Assembly: GCA_045642025.1 (NCBI GenBank)
Contig: JAZUIB010000032.1
Coordinates: forward strand, 1 to 57,917
Length of the DNA stretch: 57,917 nucleotides
Reading direction: 5' to 3'
From: Equadaptatus sp045642025
GTDB lineage: Bacteria; Synergistota; Synergistia; Synergistales; Synergistaceae
Shown here: positions 35,732 to 45,605 of the stretch, piece by piece
Layout of the letters: every line of letters begins with the position of its first letter
How positions within the stretch are numbered: position 1 is the stretch's first letter
The notes under the pieces: generated by a model
Told to the model about the DNA's origin: nothing
What the model saw: only the letters and a program-made list of their open reading frames with translations
The model's database searches: none
Translations under genes and position numbers: made by a program

Positions 35732-37384
35732 TTATATTTGTTCTCTGAGGTCAACAGCGGTAACCCACACCATGTCATCGATTGACCTGAGTTGTGTCAT
35801 AAATTCGCTGCTGAGTTTTCCGTCAACCTGGACTGCGGCGAAGGCGAAGCCGTCAGGGTTTTTCTTTCTGCCGAGCGCGAAGTTCGCGATGTTTATGCCG
35901 TTTTCGCCGAGTATTGTTCCTACTTTGCCTATTACGCCCGGTTTGTCGTTGTTTCTGAAGAGCAGCAGCTGTCCTTCGGGTACAAAGTCAACCCAGTTGT
36001 CGTCTATGCGGACTATGCGCTGTCTGCCTTCTTCTGTGATTGTGCCTGCTATCCGTATGCTGCCTTTTTCGGTTTCAACGATGATTTCAACAAGGTTGTT
36101 GTAGGTTTTGTGTTCGCCGAATTGTTCGCTGATTTCAAGTCCTCGGTCTTTGGCGAATATCGGGGCTATCATGTAGGAGACTTCTTCACCCTGGCTGACT
36201 TCAAGCAGTCCCTTGAGCATCGCGATTGTGTATGGACGGTACTGGTTGAGCCCCAGCGGTGTGTCGTCGCCGAATATGCTGCCGCGGTAGGTTATGTCTG
36301 TGGAGTGTATGGGGCTTCCGTAGGCTTCGGCAAGTTTTGCGGCAAGTTTGCCGATTTTTTCTGAGAGTTCGAGGTATTTTTTCTGGTCGTCTTCGAGGTT
36401 TTGTATCATAAATGGCAGGTTGACCGCGTAGAGGTATGGTTTGCCGCGGAGTACGGCAAGCATGTTTTCAGCGGCTATGCGTGATACTTCGAGCTGTGCT
36501 TCGTATGTGTTTGCGCCTATGTGAGGTGTAACTACAACTCTGTCTGCTATGTCTTCGGCAAGGAAGGGGTGGTCGAGTGTGAGCGGTTCTTTTGCGTAGA
36601 CGTCTGTAGCAAAGCCGGCGATTTGTCCTGAACGTACAGCATCGGTAACAGCAATTTCATCTACTATGCCGCCGCGCGCGCAGTTGATGAGGTATGCGCC
36701 TTTTTTGATTTTTGCGAGCATTTCGCGGCTGAGCAAGTTTTTTGTTTCGGCGTTGAGCGGTGTATGGATTGTGATTACGTCGGCAATAGAGAGCCCTTCT
36801 TCAAGGTCTGATATGAGGGAGACTTTGAGTGTTTCTGCTTTTCTGCTTGAAATGTATGGGTCGTAGGCGTAAACGTCCATGCCGAAAGCGCGGCAGCGTA
36901 CGGCTATGTTTGAGCCTATTCTGCCAAGTCCTATTATGAGGAGTTTTTTGCCGTTCAGCTGGATTCCGGTGAAGAGGCTGCGTTTCCATTCGCCTTTGTG
37001 GAGTGAGTTGTGCGCTTGCGGTACTTTGCGTATCATTCCGAGCATGTTTGCCATGGTGAGTTCGGTCGCGGCAAGTGTGTTGCCTGTGGGGGCGTTTACG
37101 ACGATAATTCCGCGGCGTGTGGCTTCCTGTATGTTTATGTTGTCAACGCCTACTCCGGCGCGTCCGATTACTTTGAGTTTTTTCGCGGCTTCGATTTCTT
37201 CAAGTCCCATTGCTGTGCCGCTTCTTGTGAGTATTCCGTCGATGCAGGAGAGTTTTTCAAGCAGCTGTTCGTGGGTGAGTGTCATATTTATTTCAAGGTC
37301 AACGTCAGGCGCTTGACGGAGCAGTTCAAGCCCTGTTTCCCCTACTTTTTCTGTTACGAGAATTTTGAATTTTTTTTCTGTCAT
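35732..37384 (-). CDS. serA: D-3-phosphoglycerate dehydrogenase
   Basis: 550 residues, the long SerA form. The NAD-binding motif is IIGLGRIGSN near residue 148. The catalytic Arg, Glu and His lie in NCARGGIVDE, the following region and TPHIGANT. After residue ~320 comes the ASB domain (GSIFGDDTPLGLNQYRPYTI) and a C-terminal ACT domain (GQLLLFRNNDKPGVIGKVGT) that usually senses serine. It starts L-serine synthesis. It is transcribed alone, away from mltG. On the + strand the stretch is very G/T-rich, so the coding strand is C/A-rich. Confidence 0.97.
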   Translation of the reverse strand: MTEKKFKILVTEKVGETGLELLRQAPDVDLEINMTLTHEQLLEKLSCIDGILTRSGTAMGLEEIEAAKKLKVIGRAGVGVDNINIQEATRRGIIVVNAPTGNTLAATELTMANMLGMIRKVPQAHNSLHKGEWKRSLFTGIQLNGKKLLIIGLGRIGSNIAVRCRAFGMDVYAYDPYISSRKAETLKVSLISDLEEGLSIADVITIHTPLNAETKNLLSREMLAKIKKGAYLINCARGGIVDEIAVTDAVRSGQIAGFATDVYAKEPLTLDHPFLAEDIADRVVVTPHIGANTYEAQLEVSRIAAENMLAVLRGKPYLYAVNLPFMIQNLEDDQKKYLELSEKIGKLAAKLAEAYGSPIHSTDITYRGSIFGDDTPLGLNQYRPYTIAMLKGLLEVSQGEEVSYMIAPIFAKDRGLEISEQFGEHKTYNNLVEIIVETEKGSIRIAGTITEEGRQRIVRIDDNWVDFVPEGQLLLFRNNDKPGVIGKVGTILGENGINIANFALGRKKNPDGFAFAAVQVDGKLSSEFMTQLRSIDDMVWVTAVDLREQI

Positions 37385-37469
37385 GTTTTTCCTCCGGATA
37401 TTTTTGTCGATGTAAACGGCAGCTGTGCAGTATTGGGCTGCCGAAACCGAAAAACAAAATATGGTGTAA

Positions 37470-37497
37470 ATTATAATCTTATTTTGTCATTTGTAAA
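37470..37497 (-). promoter_or_regulatory. Predicted serA promoter
   Basis: On the minus strand, TTTACA (complement of 37492-37497) and TATAAT (complement of 37470-37475) with a 16-base spacer. It overlaps the divergent mltG promoter. Confidence 0.55.
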
Positions 37498-37513
37498 ATA
37501 TTCAATGTATAAT
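37484..37513 (+). promoter_or_regulatory. Predicted mltG promoter
   Basis: TTGTCA (37484-37489) and TATAAT (37508-37513) with an 18-base spacer. The 98-base leader to mltG contains a weak hairpin (GTGC / GCAC near 37530). Confidence 0.5.
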
Positions 37514-37611
37514 TAGTTAAGAGAGTGTTGTGCGTATGAAGCACCCTCCTATCGTTTGTGTCTGGTACTTAGAAATGAATGGCATCTGCTGTGGATTAAA
37601 GGATTAACGGG

Positions 37612-38613
37612 ATGAAAAAAAGTGAGTTTTTAATTTATATTTTTGCACTGGCGTATCTTTGCGCTGTCTGTTTTTTTATACCGTCGGGGTATCCCGATTT
37701 TTATAAAGGAAATTTAAAGCCTGTGCAGATTAATGTGTGCAGCGGCGAGAATTCTGATGAGCTGGTGGCGTGTCTTAAGCGTAAGGATGTTATTTATTTT
37801 GACGGTATTATGAAAAAGCTATTGGTTCTGACAGGGGCTGACAGGAAGGTGCAGCCCGGTACGTATAAAATTTATCCCGGCAGCTGTTTTAATGTTATCA
37901 ATCAGATTAAGCGCGCGCGGCCTGAGAAGCTTGTTGTGACGATTATACCTGGAAGAACTTTGCCGGATATTGCAGAGCATAATAATATCAGCCTGAAGGC
38001 TCTCAAAAAGGCGATAGCCGACAATAATAATTTTCCTAAGGAAATGCATGCTATTTTGCCTCAGAGTGTGTCTGCAAGGTGTATGTTTCTTCTGCCGGAT
38101 ACATATTTCTGTGCTCCCAACGAAAATGCCGGCGAAAAGCTTGTGCAGATTGCTTCGCGGCATTGGCTGGAAAGGGTAGGACGCAGGCTTCCGGCTGAGA
38201 TGTTCAACAAGGAAACGCTATGCCGCTGCGGTATTCTTGCATCGGTCGTTGAAGGCGAGGCTAGGAAAGAGACAGAAAAAACTGTGCTTGCGGCTATTTT
38301 CAGAAAACGTCTGGCTTTGTCCATGAGACTGCAGTCATGTGCAACTGTTATTTTTTGCTGGAAAGAGTTTAGAGGGGTAAAGAAGAAGAAACTGAGTTAT
38401 GATGACCTGTTTATTGACAGCAGGTATAATACTTACAGGTATGGCGGTTTGCCGCCCGCGCCTATTAATATTCCGTCTAAGGGCAGCTGGTTTGCGGCAT
38501 GTGACAATAAGGAGACTGAGTATCTTTTCTTTTTTGCTTCTGAGAACGGTTATCACACTTTCAGCAAAACTTATGAAGAGCATATCAGAAAACAGAAAGA
38601 GGCGGGTAAATGA
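37612..38613 (+). CDS. mltG: Endolytic transglycosylase MltG (YceG-like)
   Basis: 333 residues. One N-terminal membrane span (about 6-25) is followed by a LysM-like region and the YceG domain. The conserved catalytic region is LASVVEGEARKET near residue 205, with YNTYRYGGLPPAPINIPS near 270 and FFFASENGYHTFSKTYEEH near the end, all family hallmarks. It cuts nascent glycan strands at the membrane. The stop overlaps the next gene (ATGA). Confidence 0.93.
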   Translation: MKKSEFLIYIFALAYLCAVCFFIPSGYPDFYKGNLKPVQINVCSGENSDELVACLKRKDVIYFDGIMKKLLVLTGADRKVQPGTYKIYPGSCFNVINQIKRARPEKLVVTIIPGRTLPDIAEHNNISLKALKKAIADNNNFPKEMHAILPQSVSARCMFLLPDTYFCAPNENAGEKLVQIASRHWLERVGRRLPAEMFNKETLCRCGILASVVEGEARKETEKTVLAAIFRKRLALSMRLQSCATVIFCWKEFRGVKKKKLSYDDLFIDSRYNTYRYGGLPPAPINIPSKGSWFAACDNKETEYLFFFASENGYHTFSKTYEEHIRKQKEAGK

Positions 38614-38843
38614 CGATACCTCTCGCAAAAGTGCATATTACGCTCCCCTGTAATGATATTTTTTATGTAAGCTGGAATCTTGATGCTTGCGATGGTCTTG
38701 GTTTTATGCAGACTGATGATGCGAAAAACGGAAAGGCGACAATTTTTACACCGTTAAATTTACTTGACGGTATAAAGGGTTTTATTGACGGTCTTAAGGC
38801 TGAAGGAATGAATATTATGATAGATTCAATTGAGGAAGATTGA
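38610..38843 (+). CDS. Small DUF4911-like protein
   Basis: 77 residues. The central ACDGLGFMQTDDAKNGKATI resembles DUF4911, in which a Gly-Leu and an Asp-Ala pair are conserved. The start overlaps mltG and the stop overlaps tldD (TGATG), so it is an operon member. The function is unknown. Confidence 0.6.
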   Translation: MTIPLAKVHITLPCNDIFYVSWNLDACDGLGFMQTDDAKNGKATIFTPLNLLDGIKGFIDGLKAEGMNIMIDSIEED

Positions 38844-40201
38844 TGGCAGACAGGTATAATGTTATTACAAATGAAATAGTTGGCAGAGGCGCGCAGTATT
38901 GTGATTTGTATCTGCAGTCTTCTGCAGCTCATACGGCAAGATACGATGATGGTAAAACCGACGGACTTTCTTCGATAGTAACTGAGGGTACCGGTGCTCG
39001 TACGGTTGTAAATGGCAGAAGTTTTTTTGCGCACCGTCCTGGTGTGTCTGAAAGTTCAGTGTCTTCAGCGTTAAGCGCGTCTCTTGATTCTGCCGGTATG
39101 TCGCTGCTTTTGCCTAAAGGTGATGCCGCGCTGCTTGTAAGGGAGTCTTCGTGTGAAAGATTTCCCGTTGATTTTCTGCACGATATTGATGTTGAGCTCA
39201 GAAAAAGGTCTGCGTTTGTAAAGCAGGTGAGTTTCCGTTTTTCACAGTCAGATAAGGATATTCTTATTATTGCGCCGGACGGGCTCAAAAAGAGCTGTAA
39301 TCGCAAATATACGACCTTTATGGCACAGATTGTAGTCGAGAAAAACGGGCTGCTTCAGACGGCATCAGAACGTCGTTATATGGCACTTGGCGCTGATGAA
39401 TTTTGGGCTGGTACAAGCGCGCGGGAAATTTCTGATACTGCTTTTGAACGTGCTATGCTTATGCTTGAAGCAAAGCCGTGTCCTGCCGGAGTAATGAATG
39501 TTTATATGGCAGGCGAAGCCGGAGGTACAATTATTCATGAGGCTTGCGGTCACGGGCTTGAAGCAGATATTGTCGAAAAAGATTCGTCGGTTTTTAAAGG
39601 ATGTATCGGACAGAAGATTGCCGCTGACTGTGTAACTATGATTGATGATCCGACTTTGCAGGGGCTTTACGGTAATTATATTTTTGATGATGAGGGAACT
39701 GACGCGTCGCGGACTGTTCTTATTGAAAACGGTGTGCTGAAAGGCTATCTGACAGACAGACTTTCAGCGGAACTTTACGGTTATCCGCTGACAGGCAACG
39801 GAAGACGCGAATCTTTCAGAAAGCTTCCTGTGCCGCGTATGAGCAATACGTTTCTTCTCCCGGGAGCGCATAAGAGCGAAGAAGAAATGTTGGATATTAC
39901 GCGCGATGGTCTTTATGTCAAAAAAATGGGCGGCGGAGAAGTTAACCCTACAACAGGAGATTTTGTGTTTTATGTCGCCGAAGCGTATATAATAGAAGGT
40001 GGTAAAATAAAGTATCCGGTAAAGGGAGCTACTTTGACCGGTAATGGTCCCGAAGTGCTGAAGAATATTTGCGCGCTTGGAGATAATCTTGTGATGGATT
40101 CCGGAATATGCGGTAAAGCAGGACAGAGCGTGCCGGTTACGGACGGACAGCCGTCCATGGTTGTAAAAGGAATTACTGTCGGAGGCAGAGAAACTGAATG
40201 A
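38843..40201 (+). CDS. tldD: TldD-like metalloprotease
   Basis: 452 residues from ATG 38843. The zinc-binding HEACGH (HExxxH) lies near residue 231, in AGEAGGTIIHEACGHGLEAD, the TldD signature. TldD works with TldE (PmbA) to trim peptides such as modified antibiotics or antitoxins, but no tldE is in the window. It overlaps ftsK by ATGA. Confidence 0.93.
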   Translation: MADRYNVITNEIVGRGAQYCDLYLQSSAAHTARYDDGKTDGLSSIVTEGTGARTVVNGRSFFAHRPGVSESSVSSALSASLDSAGMSLLLPKGDAALLVRESSCERFPVDFLHDIDVELRKRSAFVKQVSFRFSQSDKDILIIAPDGLKKSCNRKYTTFMAQIVVEKNGLLQTASERRYMALGADEFWAGTSAREISDTAFERAMLMLEAKPCPAGVMNVYMAGEAGGTIIHEACGHGLEADIVEKDSSVFKGCIGQKIAADCVTMIDDPTLQGLYGNYIFDDEGTDASRTVLIENGVLKGYLTDRLSAELYGYPLTGNGRRESFRKLPVPRMSNTFLLPGAHKSEEEMLDITRDGLYVKKMGGGEVNPTTGDFVFYVAEAYIIEGGKIKYPVKGATLTGNGPEVLKNICALGDNLVMDSGICGKAGQSVPVTDGQPSMVVKGITVGGRETE

Positions 40202-42369
40202 AAAAAGCAGAAGAAAGCGAACAGAAGGATTATACATTGCTAAAGAAAGCGGCAAGGGAATTTTCAATACTGCTTGCGCTTGCAGCCGCGCTGTTTGTTG
40301 CTGTTTCGTTTTATACAGACCGGACGGGCACCTTTGGCCGCGCAATTTCCGATTTTCTTATTGAATATGCCGGAGGAGCGCTGATTATTCTTCTCTGCTT
40401 TATTGTTTATGTTTGCACAGCGCATTTTATTGCATGCGAAATACCGAATAAAATCAGACAGACGCTTGCAACACTGCTGCTTTACTTTGTTGCGTCTGCA
40501 GTGCTTGGTATAAAAGAGATTACTGGCGGCGCTGGAAAGATACGTTGTCTGAAGGCAGGAAAATTCGGCGTTTTTTATGCTGAGAAACTTTTTAATACGA
40601 TAGGTGCTCCCGGTATTTTGCTTTTCGGTGCTATAGCACTTTATCTTGTATTTCTTCTCTACGGGCTTCCCATCAACAGTTATATCAGGTATGCAGTAAG
40701 TGCGCTTTTTTCCAAAATTTTTAAACACAGGGAAAAGCCTGCTGCCAATGAAGAAAAGCAGGAAAAAATTGCTGATCAGCCGCTGCCTGATGAGCCTGAA
40801 AAAACGTTTGAGGATATACTTGTGCTGAAGGACGACACAAAACCAAAACGCGCCCGCAAGAAGAGAGAACCGCAGGAAAACATAGAAGTACAGGACCCGA
40901 ATTTTGATCTCGGAGTAAGCAAAGCGGCAGAAGAGGGAATTTTCCCGCCGCCTGTTGAAATATACGGCCCCGAAGAAAGTCGTGACGGTGAAATTAAACC
41001 AGAGCGTTGTATGCCGCTTGGCGAAAAGATGATAAAGGCACTTGACGAGTTTGGTGTTCAAGCGAAACTTGCCGATATTCTTGTCGGTCCGACTGTTATT
41101 CAATTCAGAATTACGTTAGGCTCTGGTATTCGTACTTCTAAGGTTGCCACACTTTCAAATGATATTGCTCTTGCTCTTGCCGTACCTTCAATTCGTATTG
41201 AATCCCCTGTGCCCGGTACTTCTTACGTTGGTATTGAAATTCCTAATCCTCACCGCAGAGGTATTCCCATGCGCACTATGATGGAGGATGAAGCTTATAA
41301 ACGTACAAAGGCGGCTCTGCCAATGCCGTTCGGTATAACGGTAAGCGGTGAAAGCACGGTTGTAGCCTTGGAAAGTCTGCCTCATTTGCTGGTTGCCGGT
41401 ACTACCGGAAGCGGAAAGTCCGTGTTTATCAACGCATGTATAGTTGGTTTGTGCTCGCACTGCACACCTGACGAACTGCGCCTTATTCTTGTTGACCCGA
41501 AACGTGTGGAATTTGCTGTTTACGACACTCTGCCTCATTTGCTGACACCGCCTGTCGCAAGTCCCAAAAAGGCTGTTCAGACGCTTGCATGGGTTGTCGG
41601 TGAAATGGAACGCCGCTTTGCCGATTTTGAGAGCTCAAGAGTACGCAACCTTGAGGCCTACAATAATCAGCCTAATCTGCTTCCTAAAGACAGGAAACCG
41701 CATATCGTTGTTATTGTTGATGAACTTGCTGACCTTATGATGACTGCCTCGAAAGAGGTTGAAGATTATATTGTCCGTCTTGCTCAAAAGGCACGTGCCG
41801 CCGGAATTCACCTTATTCTCGCTACACAGCGGCCCTCAGTTAATGTTATTACCGGACTTATTAAGGCAAATATTCCTGCCCGTGTTGCTTTCTCCGTTGC
41901 TACCGGCATTGACTCTCGCACTATTATTGATTCTGTCGGCGCGGAAAAACTTCTGGGCAAGGGGGATATGCTATTTTTGTCAACGAAAAATCCGAAGCCT
42001 GTACGTATTCAGTCACCGTGGATTGCAGATGACATTCTTGAAGACTGGCTGCAGTATGTGAATAATCTGTTTGGTGATCCCGATTTTCTTGAGGATGTTG
42101 AACGTCAGAGCAATGCGTCCAGTGCTAAGGAAGGTGCGTTTGACGATGATATGCTTGAAGAAGCCGTTGAATGTGTTTTAACGAGCGGAATTGCTTCGGC
42201 AAGCAATCTTCAGAGACGCCTGCGTGTAGGCTTTTCGCGCGCATCAAGACTTATAGATATGATGGAACAGCTTGGAATAGTCGGAGCAGCAGAGGGCTCA
42301 AAGGCAAGAGAGATACTTATGGACGAAACAGAAGCGCAGGAGCGGCTTGATGAAGCACTTGGAAAGTAA
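40198..42369 (+). CDS. ftsK: DNA translocase FtsK/SpoIIIE
   Basis: 723 residues. Four membrane segments in the first ~165 residues, an acidic linker to ~270, then the motor: Walker A AGTTGSGKSV near 401 and Walker B IVVIVDELADLMM near 510. The C-terminal winged-helix gamma domain (EEAVECVLTSGIASASNLQR) recognises polar KOPS-like sequences. It pumps chromosome DNA through the closing septum and activates XerCD at dif. The ATGA overlap with tldD makes it the last gene of the mltG operon. Confidence 0.95.
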   Translation: MKKAEESEQKDYTLLKKAAREFSILLALAAALFVAVSFYTDRTGTFGRAISDFLIEYAGGALIILLCFIVYVCTAHFIACEIPNKIRQTLATLLLYFVASAVLGIKEITGGAGKIRCLKAGKFGVFYAEKLFNTIGAPGILLFGAIALYLVFLLYGLPINSYIRYAVSALFSKIFKHREKPAANEEKQEKIADQPLPDEPEKTFEDILVLKDDTKPKRARKKREPQENIEVQDPNFDLGVSKAAEEGIFPPPVEIYGPEESRDGEIKPERCMPLGEKMIKALDEFGVQAKLADILVGPTVIQFRITLGSGIRTSKVATLSNDIALALAVPSIRIESPVPGTSYVGIEIPNPHRRGIPMRTMMEDEAYKRTKAALPMPFGITVSGESTVVALESLPHLLVAGTTGSGKSVFINACIVGLCSHCTPDELRLILVDPKRVEFAVYDTLPHLLTPPVASPKKAVQTLAWVVGEMERRFADFESSRVRNLEAYNNQPNLLPKDRKPHIVVIVDELADLMMTASKEVEDYIVRLAQKARAAGIHLILATQRPSVNVITGLIKANIPARVAFSVATGIDSRTIIDSVGAEKLLGKGDMLFLSTKNPKPVRIQSPWIADDILEDWLQYVNNLFGDPDFLEDVERQSNASSAKEGAFDDDMLEEAVECVLTSGIASASNLQRRLRVGFSRASRLIDMMEQLGIVGAAEGSKAREILMDETEAQERLDEALGK

Positions 42370-42370
42370 A

Positions 42371-42397
42371 ATAAAAGAGCCGTTATTTAACGGCTCT
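42371..42397 (-). terminator. Terminator of rpmB, shared with ftsK
   Basis: AGAGCCGTTA / TAACGGCTCT (42376-42397), with T-rich sequence following on the minus strand (TTTTATTTTAC). The stem contains the rpmB stop codon. Confidence 0.75.
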
Positions 42398-42580
42398 CTG
42401 GACTATACCGGATCTGAGACATTTCGTGCAGATGTGGAGTTTGCGAGTTTCACCACCGCCTACATTTACGCGGACTGTCTGAATGTTAATAAGCCAGCGG
42501 CGCCGTGTGTGTCTGTTTGAATGGCTGACGGCATTTCCTGTTACAGGACCTCTGCCGCAGCAGTCACAGTATTTTGACAT
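42383..42580 (-). CDS. rpmB: 50S ribosomal protein L28, zinc-binding type
   Basis: 65 residues starting SKYCDCCGRGPVTGNAVSHS, as in L28. Two CxxC pairs (CDCC near residue 4 and CTKC near 52) make it a zinc-binding form. AGGAGGG precedes the ATG on the minus strand. It is convergent with ftsK. Confidence 0.97.
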   Translation of the reverse strand: MSKYCDCCGRGPVTGNAVSHSNRHTRRRWLINIQTVRVNVGGGETRKLHICTKCLRSGIVQRAVK

Positions 42581-42619
42581 GAGTTGTCCCTCCTTGGAAC
42601 TTTTAACATTAACTTGAAA

Positions 42620-42647
42620 ATTCTAACATAAAAATAAAATTTTGCAA
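42620..42647 (-). promoter_or_regulatory. Predicted rpmB promoter
   Basis: On the minus strand, TTGCAA (42642-42647) and TAGAAT (complement of 42620-42625) with a 16-base spacer. Confidence 0.5.
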
Positions 42648-42664
42648 TAGCGGGGAGAAAAAAA

Positions 42665-42862
42665 ATGAATTTTACTGAAAATCTTGAAAAAATTGAACAG
42701 CTTCTCAAAAAAATGGAGAGTCAGGAAGGTACTCTTGAAGAGGCGCTTGCTGATTTTGAGAAAGGTGTCTCTTTGATAAAGGAATGTAATGAGTATCTTG
42801 CCAACGCCAAACAGAAAGTAACGGAACTTTCAGCAGACATAACTGACGGAGATGAACTGTAA
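42665..42862 (+). CDS. xseB: Exodeoxyribonuclease VII small subunit
   Basis: 65 residues, two helices, with the family pattern LEKIEQLLKKMESQEGTLEEAL and FEKGVSLIKECNEYL. It partners the large subunit XseA, which is not in the window. The stop is followed directly by the ispA start. xseB next to ispA and dxs is a common bacterial arrangement. Confidence 0.93.
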   Translation: MNFTENLEKIEQLLKKMESQEGTLEEALADFEKGVSLIKECNEYLANAKQKVTELSADITDGDEL

Positions 42863-43759
42863 ATGAATATGCAGCAAGTAATGGAAAAATTTAACGCGTA
42901 TGCGGAGTATGTTGACGCGTATATCGAAAAGACTGCTGTTACACGTGCAAATTCTGTACCTGCAGAGCTTTTTGAGGCTATGGAATATTCATTGGCTGCC
43001 GGCGGCAAACGGCTGCGCCCTATGCTTTGCCTTGCCGCTGCAGAGGCATGCGGCTGTTCCCGCGAAACTGCTATGCCGATAGCTTTGGGGTATGAAATGG
43101 TGCATACAGCATCACTGATTCATGATGACCTGCCATGTATGGACAACGATGATATGAGACGTGGCAAGCCGTCAAATCACGCAAAATTTGGTGAAACTCT
43201 TGCAGTGCTTGCCGGAGATGCTCTTATGGTTGAAGCTGTTTCTTATCCGTTGAAATTTACAACAGGTGTTCAGCCAGAAAGACTACTTAATGCAGTACGT
43301 ATTTTCACGCAGGCATTCGGACCTTCCGGTGTTTGCGGCGGACAGGTGCTTGATATGAACTCTTCTCTTGCAGGAAGAGAGCCTGATTATGTGCGTAAAG
43401 TAGCTGCCCTTAAAACAGGTGAGTTAATTAAAGCTGCTCTTATGAGCGGGGCTGCCTTAGGCACTAACGATGACAAAACGCTTGCAATTTTTGAAGAGTA
43501 CGGCAGACACCTCGGTGCTGCATTTCAGATAATAGATGACATTCTTGATGTTACCACAACTGCCGAACAGCTTGGGAAAACACCAGGCAAAGATGCTGAA
43601 CAGGGAAAAGTTAACTATGTTACGGCTTACGGACTTGAAAAAGCATGTGATTTTGCAAAAGAGGAGTCTGAGGCTGCAAGGGATATTATTGCAGAACTGC
43701 TCGGTGAAGAAAGTTTTCTTGCTCAGCTGCCGATAACGCTGCTTGAAAGAACAAAATAG
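42863..43759 (+). CDS. ispA: Polyprenyl (farnesyl/geranylgeranyl) diphosphate synthase
   Basis: 298 residues. The first Asp-rich motif is DDLPCMDNDD near residue 85 and the second DDILD near 221. GGKRLRPM is the substrate-binding segment. The insertion of two residues in the first Asp-rich motif is typical of bacterial farnesyl diphosphate synthases, but the product length cannot be read with certainty. It lies between xseB and dxs in the isoprenoid operon. Confidence 0.93.
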   Translation: MNMQQVMEKFNAYAEYVDAYIEKTAVTRANSVPAELFEAMEYSLAAGGKRLRPMLCLAAAEACGCSRETAMPIALGYEMVHTASLIHDDLPCMDNDDMRRGKPSNHAKFGETLAVLAGDALMVEAVSYPLKFTTGVQPERLLNAVRIFTQAFGPSGVCGGQVLDMNSSLAGREPDYVRKVAALKTGELIKAALMSGAALGTNDDKTLAIFEEYGRHLGAAFQIIDDILDVTTTAEQLGKTPGKDAEQGKVNYVTAYGLEKACDFAKEESEAARDIIAELLGEESFLAQLPITLLERTK

Positions 43760-43775
43760 AAATCGGTGATATGTG

Positions 43776-45605
43776 ATGAGCCTTCTTGAGTTTGTAAAGG
43801 ATTTTAGAGGCGTTAAAGTGCTTGATTCGTCTAGGCTTCCGGAACTTTGCAGCGAACTCCGCGAAAAGATACTTGATGTAACTTTGAGAAACGGTGGACA
43901 TCTGGCATCGTCGCTAGGCGCGGTCGAGCTTAATGTGGCTCTTCTTAAGGTTTTTAATCCTGAGGAAGACAAAATTATATTTGATGTTGGTCATCAGAGT
44001 TACGCATATAAAATCCTTACCGGCCGCAGCGAAAGTTTTAATACTCTGCGTCAGAAGGGCGGAATTGCAGGTTTTCCGCGGAGAGATGAAAGCCTGTATG
44101 ATGCTTTCACTACCGGCCACAGCAGTACGTCAATTTCCGCAGCCATGGGCTTTGCAAAAGCGCGTGACGTTAGCGGCAAAAAATATAATGTTATTGCTGT
44201 TATTGGTGACGGAGCACTGCTCAACGGTGTTTCTTTTGAAGCGCTGAACAATATTGAGCCGAACGCGTCAAAAGTTATTATTATTCTTAATGATAACAGA
44301 ATGTCGATAAATCCGCGTGTCGGCGGTATGGCAAATCACCTTGCACGACTTGCTGTCAACGACACCTATAAAAAATTCAAAAACTATGTAAAGCACAGAA
44401 GCGAAAACAGTGATTACCGTCCGACACTTGAAAACTGGAAAAACAAACTCAAGGCAATGCTTTTGCCTGCCAATGTGTTTGAACAGTTTGGCATAAGCTA
44501 CTGGGGACCTTTTGACGGTCATAATACAGAAGAACTGACAGAGGTCTTAGAACTTGCAAAACGTTATGACAAATCGCTTGTTATACATGTTGTAACAAAA
44601 AAAGGCAAAGGCTGTAAAGAGGCTGAAGAAAATCCGGCATATTTTCACGGCATAGGCGCAAATTCTTCTCTTACTCCGACAAAAGGCGGAAAACGCAGTT
44701 GGAGCCTTGCCGTTGCAGAATATCTTGAAGAACTTGCTGAAGGAGACGATAAAATTTTTGCTCTGACAGCAGCTATGCAAGACGGAACAAAACTTGGAAA
44801 TTTTGCGAAAAAATTTCCAAAGCGTTTTGCAGATGTTGGAATTGCGGAAGAGCATATGCTTGTCTATGCGGCAGGTCTTGCCGCAGGAGGCATGAAGCCT
44901 GCCGTGTGTATTTACTCAACTTTCCTTCAGAGAGCCGCCGATCAGGTTATGCACGATATCTGCATTCCTAACCTGCCTGTACTGCTCTGCCTTGACAGGG
45001 CCGGTCTTGTCGGTAATGACGGAGAAACGCACCACGGTCTTCTCGACATTGCATGGCTTAAGGCTTTGCCTAATATGACCATAGCCGCGCCGAGAGATGA
45101 GAATGAACTTAAACTGATGCTTAAAGGCTGGGCTGAAAAGAGCATTCCCATGGCAGTCCGTTATCCAAGAGGTGAAATACCTGCTTTGCTTTGTGACTTG
45201 CCACATGCTGAATGGGGCAGACTGCAGGTTATAGAAAATGGCAAAGACGTGCTTTTGCTTGCAGTCGGGAATACGCTGCCTTTAATGCTTGAAACGGCAG
45301 AAAAACTAAAAGAGAAAAATATTGAAGCCTGTGTTGTCGATCTGCGTTTTATAAAACCGCTTGACGAAGATGGCCTAATGGCACTTTTAAGTAAGTTTAG
45401 AATTGCTGTTACCGCTGAAGATGCTGTGTTGTGCGGCGGTGTGGGGCAGGAAATTGCGGCAATGGTTGCAAAAAATAAAATTGCCTGCAATGTAATAAAT
45501 ATCGGAGTTCCGGATAAATTTATTTCGCATGCCAACACTGCGGAGCAGTGGGAAGAGTGCGGCATGACAGCAGATAATATCGTAAAACTTGTAAATGAAG
45601 CCTAA
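43776..45605 (+). CDS. dxs: 1-deoxy-D-xylulose-5-phosphate synthase
   Basis: 609 residues. DVGHQSYAYKILTGR carries the catalytic His region, GDGALLNG is the thiamine diphosphate motif near 148, and GIAEEHMLVYAAGLA holds the conserved Glu of the pyrimidine domain. It condenses pyruvate and glyceraldehyde-3-phosphate, the first step of the MEP pathway feeding IspA. ATG 43776 is preferred over the adjacent GTG. It overlaps tlyA by 11 bases. Confidence 0.96.
   Translation: MSLLEFVKDFRGVKVLDSSRLPELCSELREKILDVTLRNGGHLASSLGAVELNVALLKVFNPEEDKIIFDVGHQSYAYKILTGRSESFNTLRQKGGIAGFPRRDESLYDAFTTGHSSTSISAAMGFAKARDVSGKKYNVIAVIGDGALLNGVSFEALNNIEPNASKVIIILNDNRMSINPRVGGMANHLARLAVNDTYKKFKNYVKHRSENSDYRPTLENWKNKLKAMLLPANVFEQFGISYWGPFDGHNTEELTEVLELAKRYDKSLVIHVVTKKGKGCKEAEENPAYFHGIGANSSLTPTKGGKRSWSLAVAEYLEELAEGDDKIFALTAAMQDGTKLGNFAKKFPKRFADVGIAEEHMLVYAAGLAAGGMKPAVCIYSTFLQRAADQVMHDICIPNLPVLLCLDRAGLVGNDGETHHGLLDIAWLKALPNMTIAAPRDENELKLMLKGWAEKSIPMAVRYPRGEIPALLCDLPHAEWGRLQVIENGKDVLLLAVGNTLPLMLETAEKLKEKNIEACVVDLRFIKPLDEDGLMALLSKFRIAVTAEDAVLCGGVGQEIAAMVAKNKIACNVINIGVPDKFISHANTAEQWEECGMTADNIVKLVNEA

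Noticed and set aside
35540..35785. 81-codon open frame with a hydrophobic stretch
   Set aside because: It lies in A-rich DNA, has no ribosome-binding site and overlaps the end of serA on the other strand.
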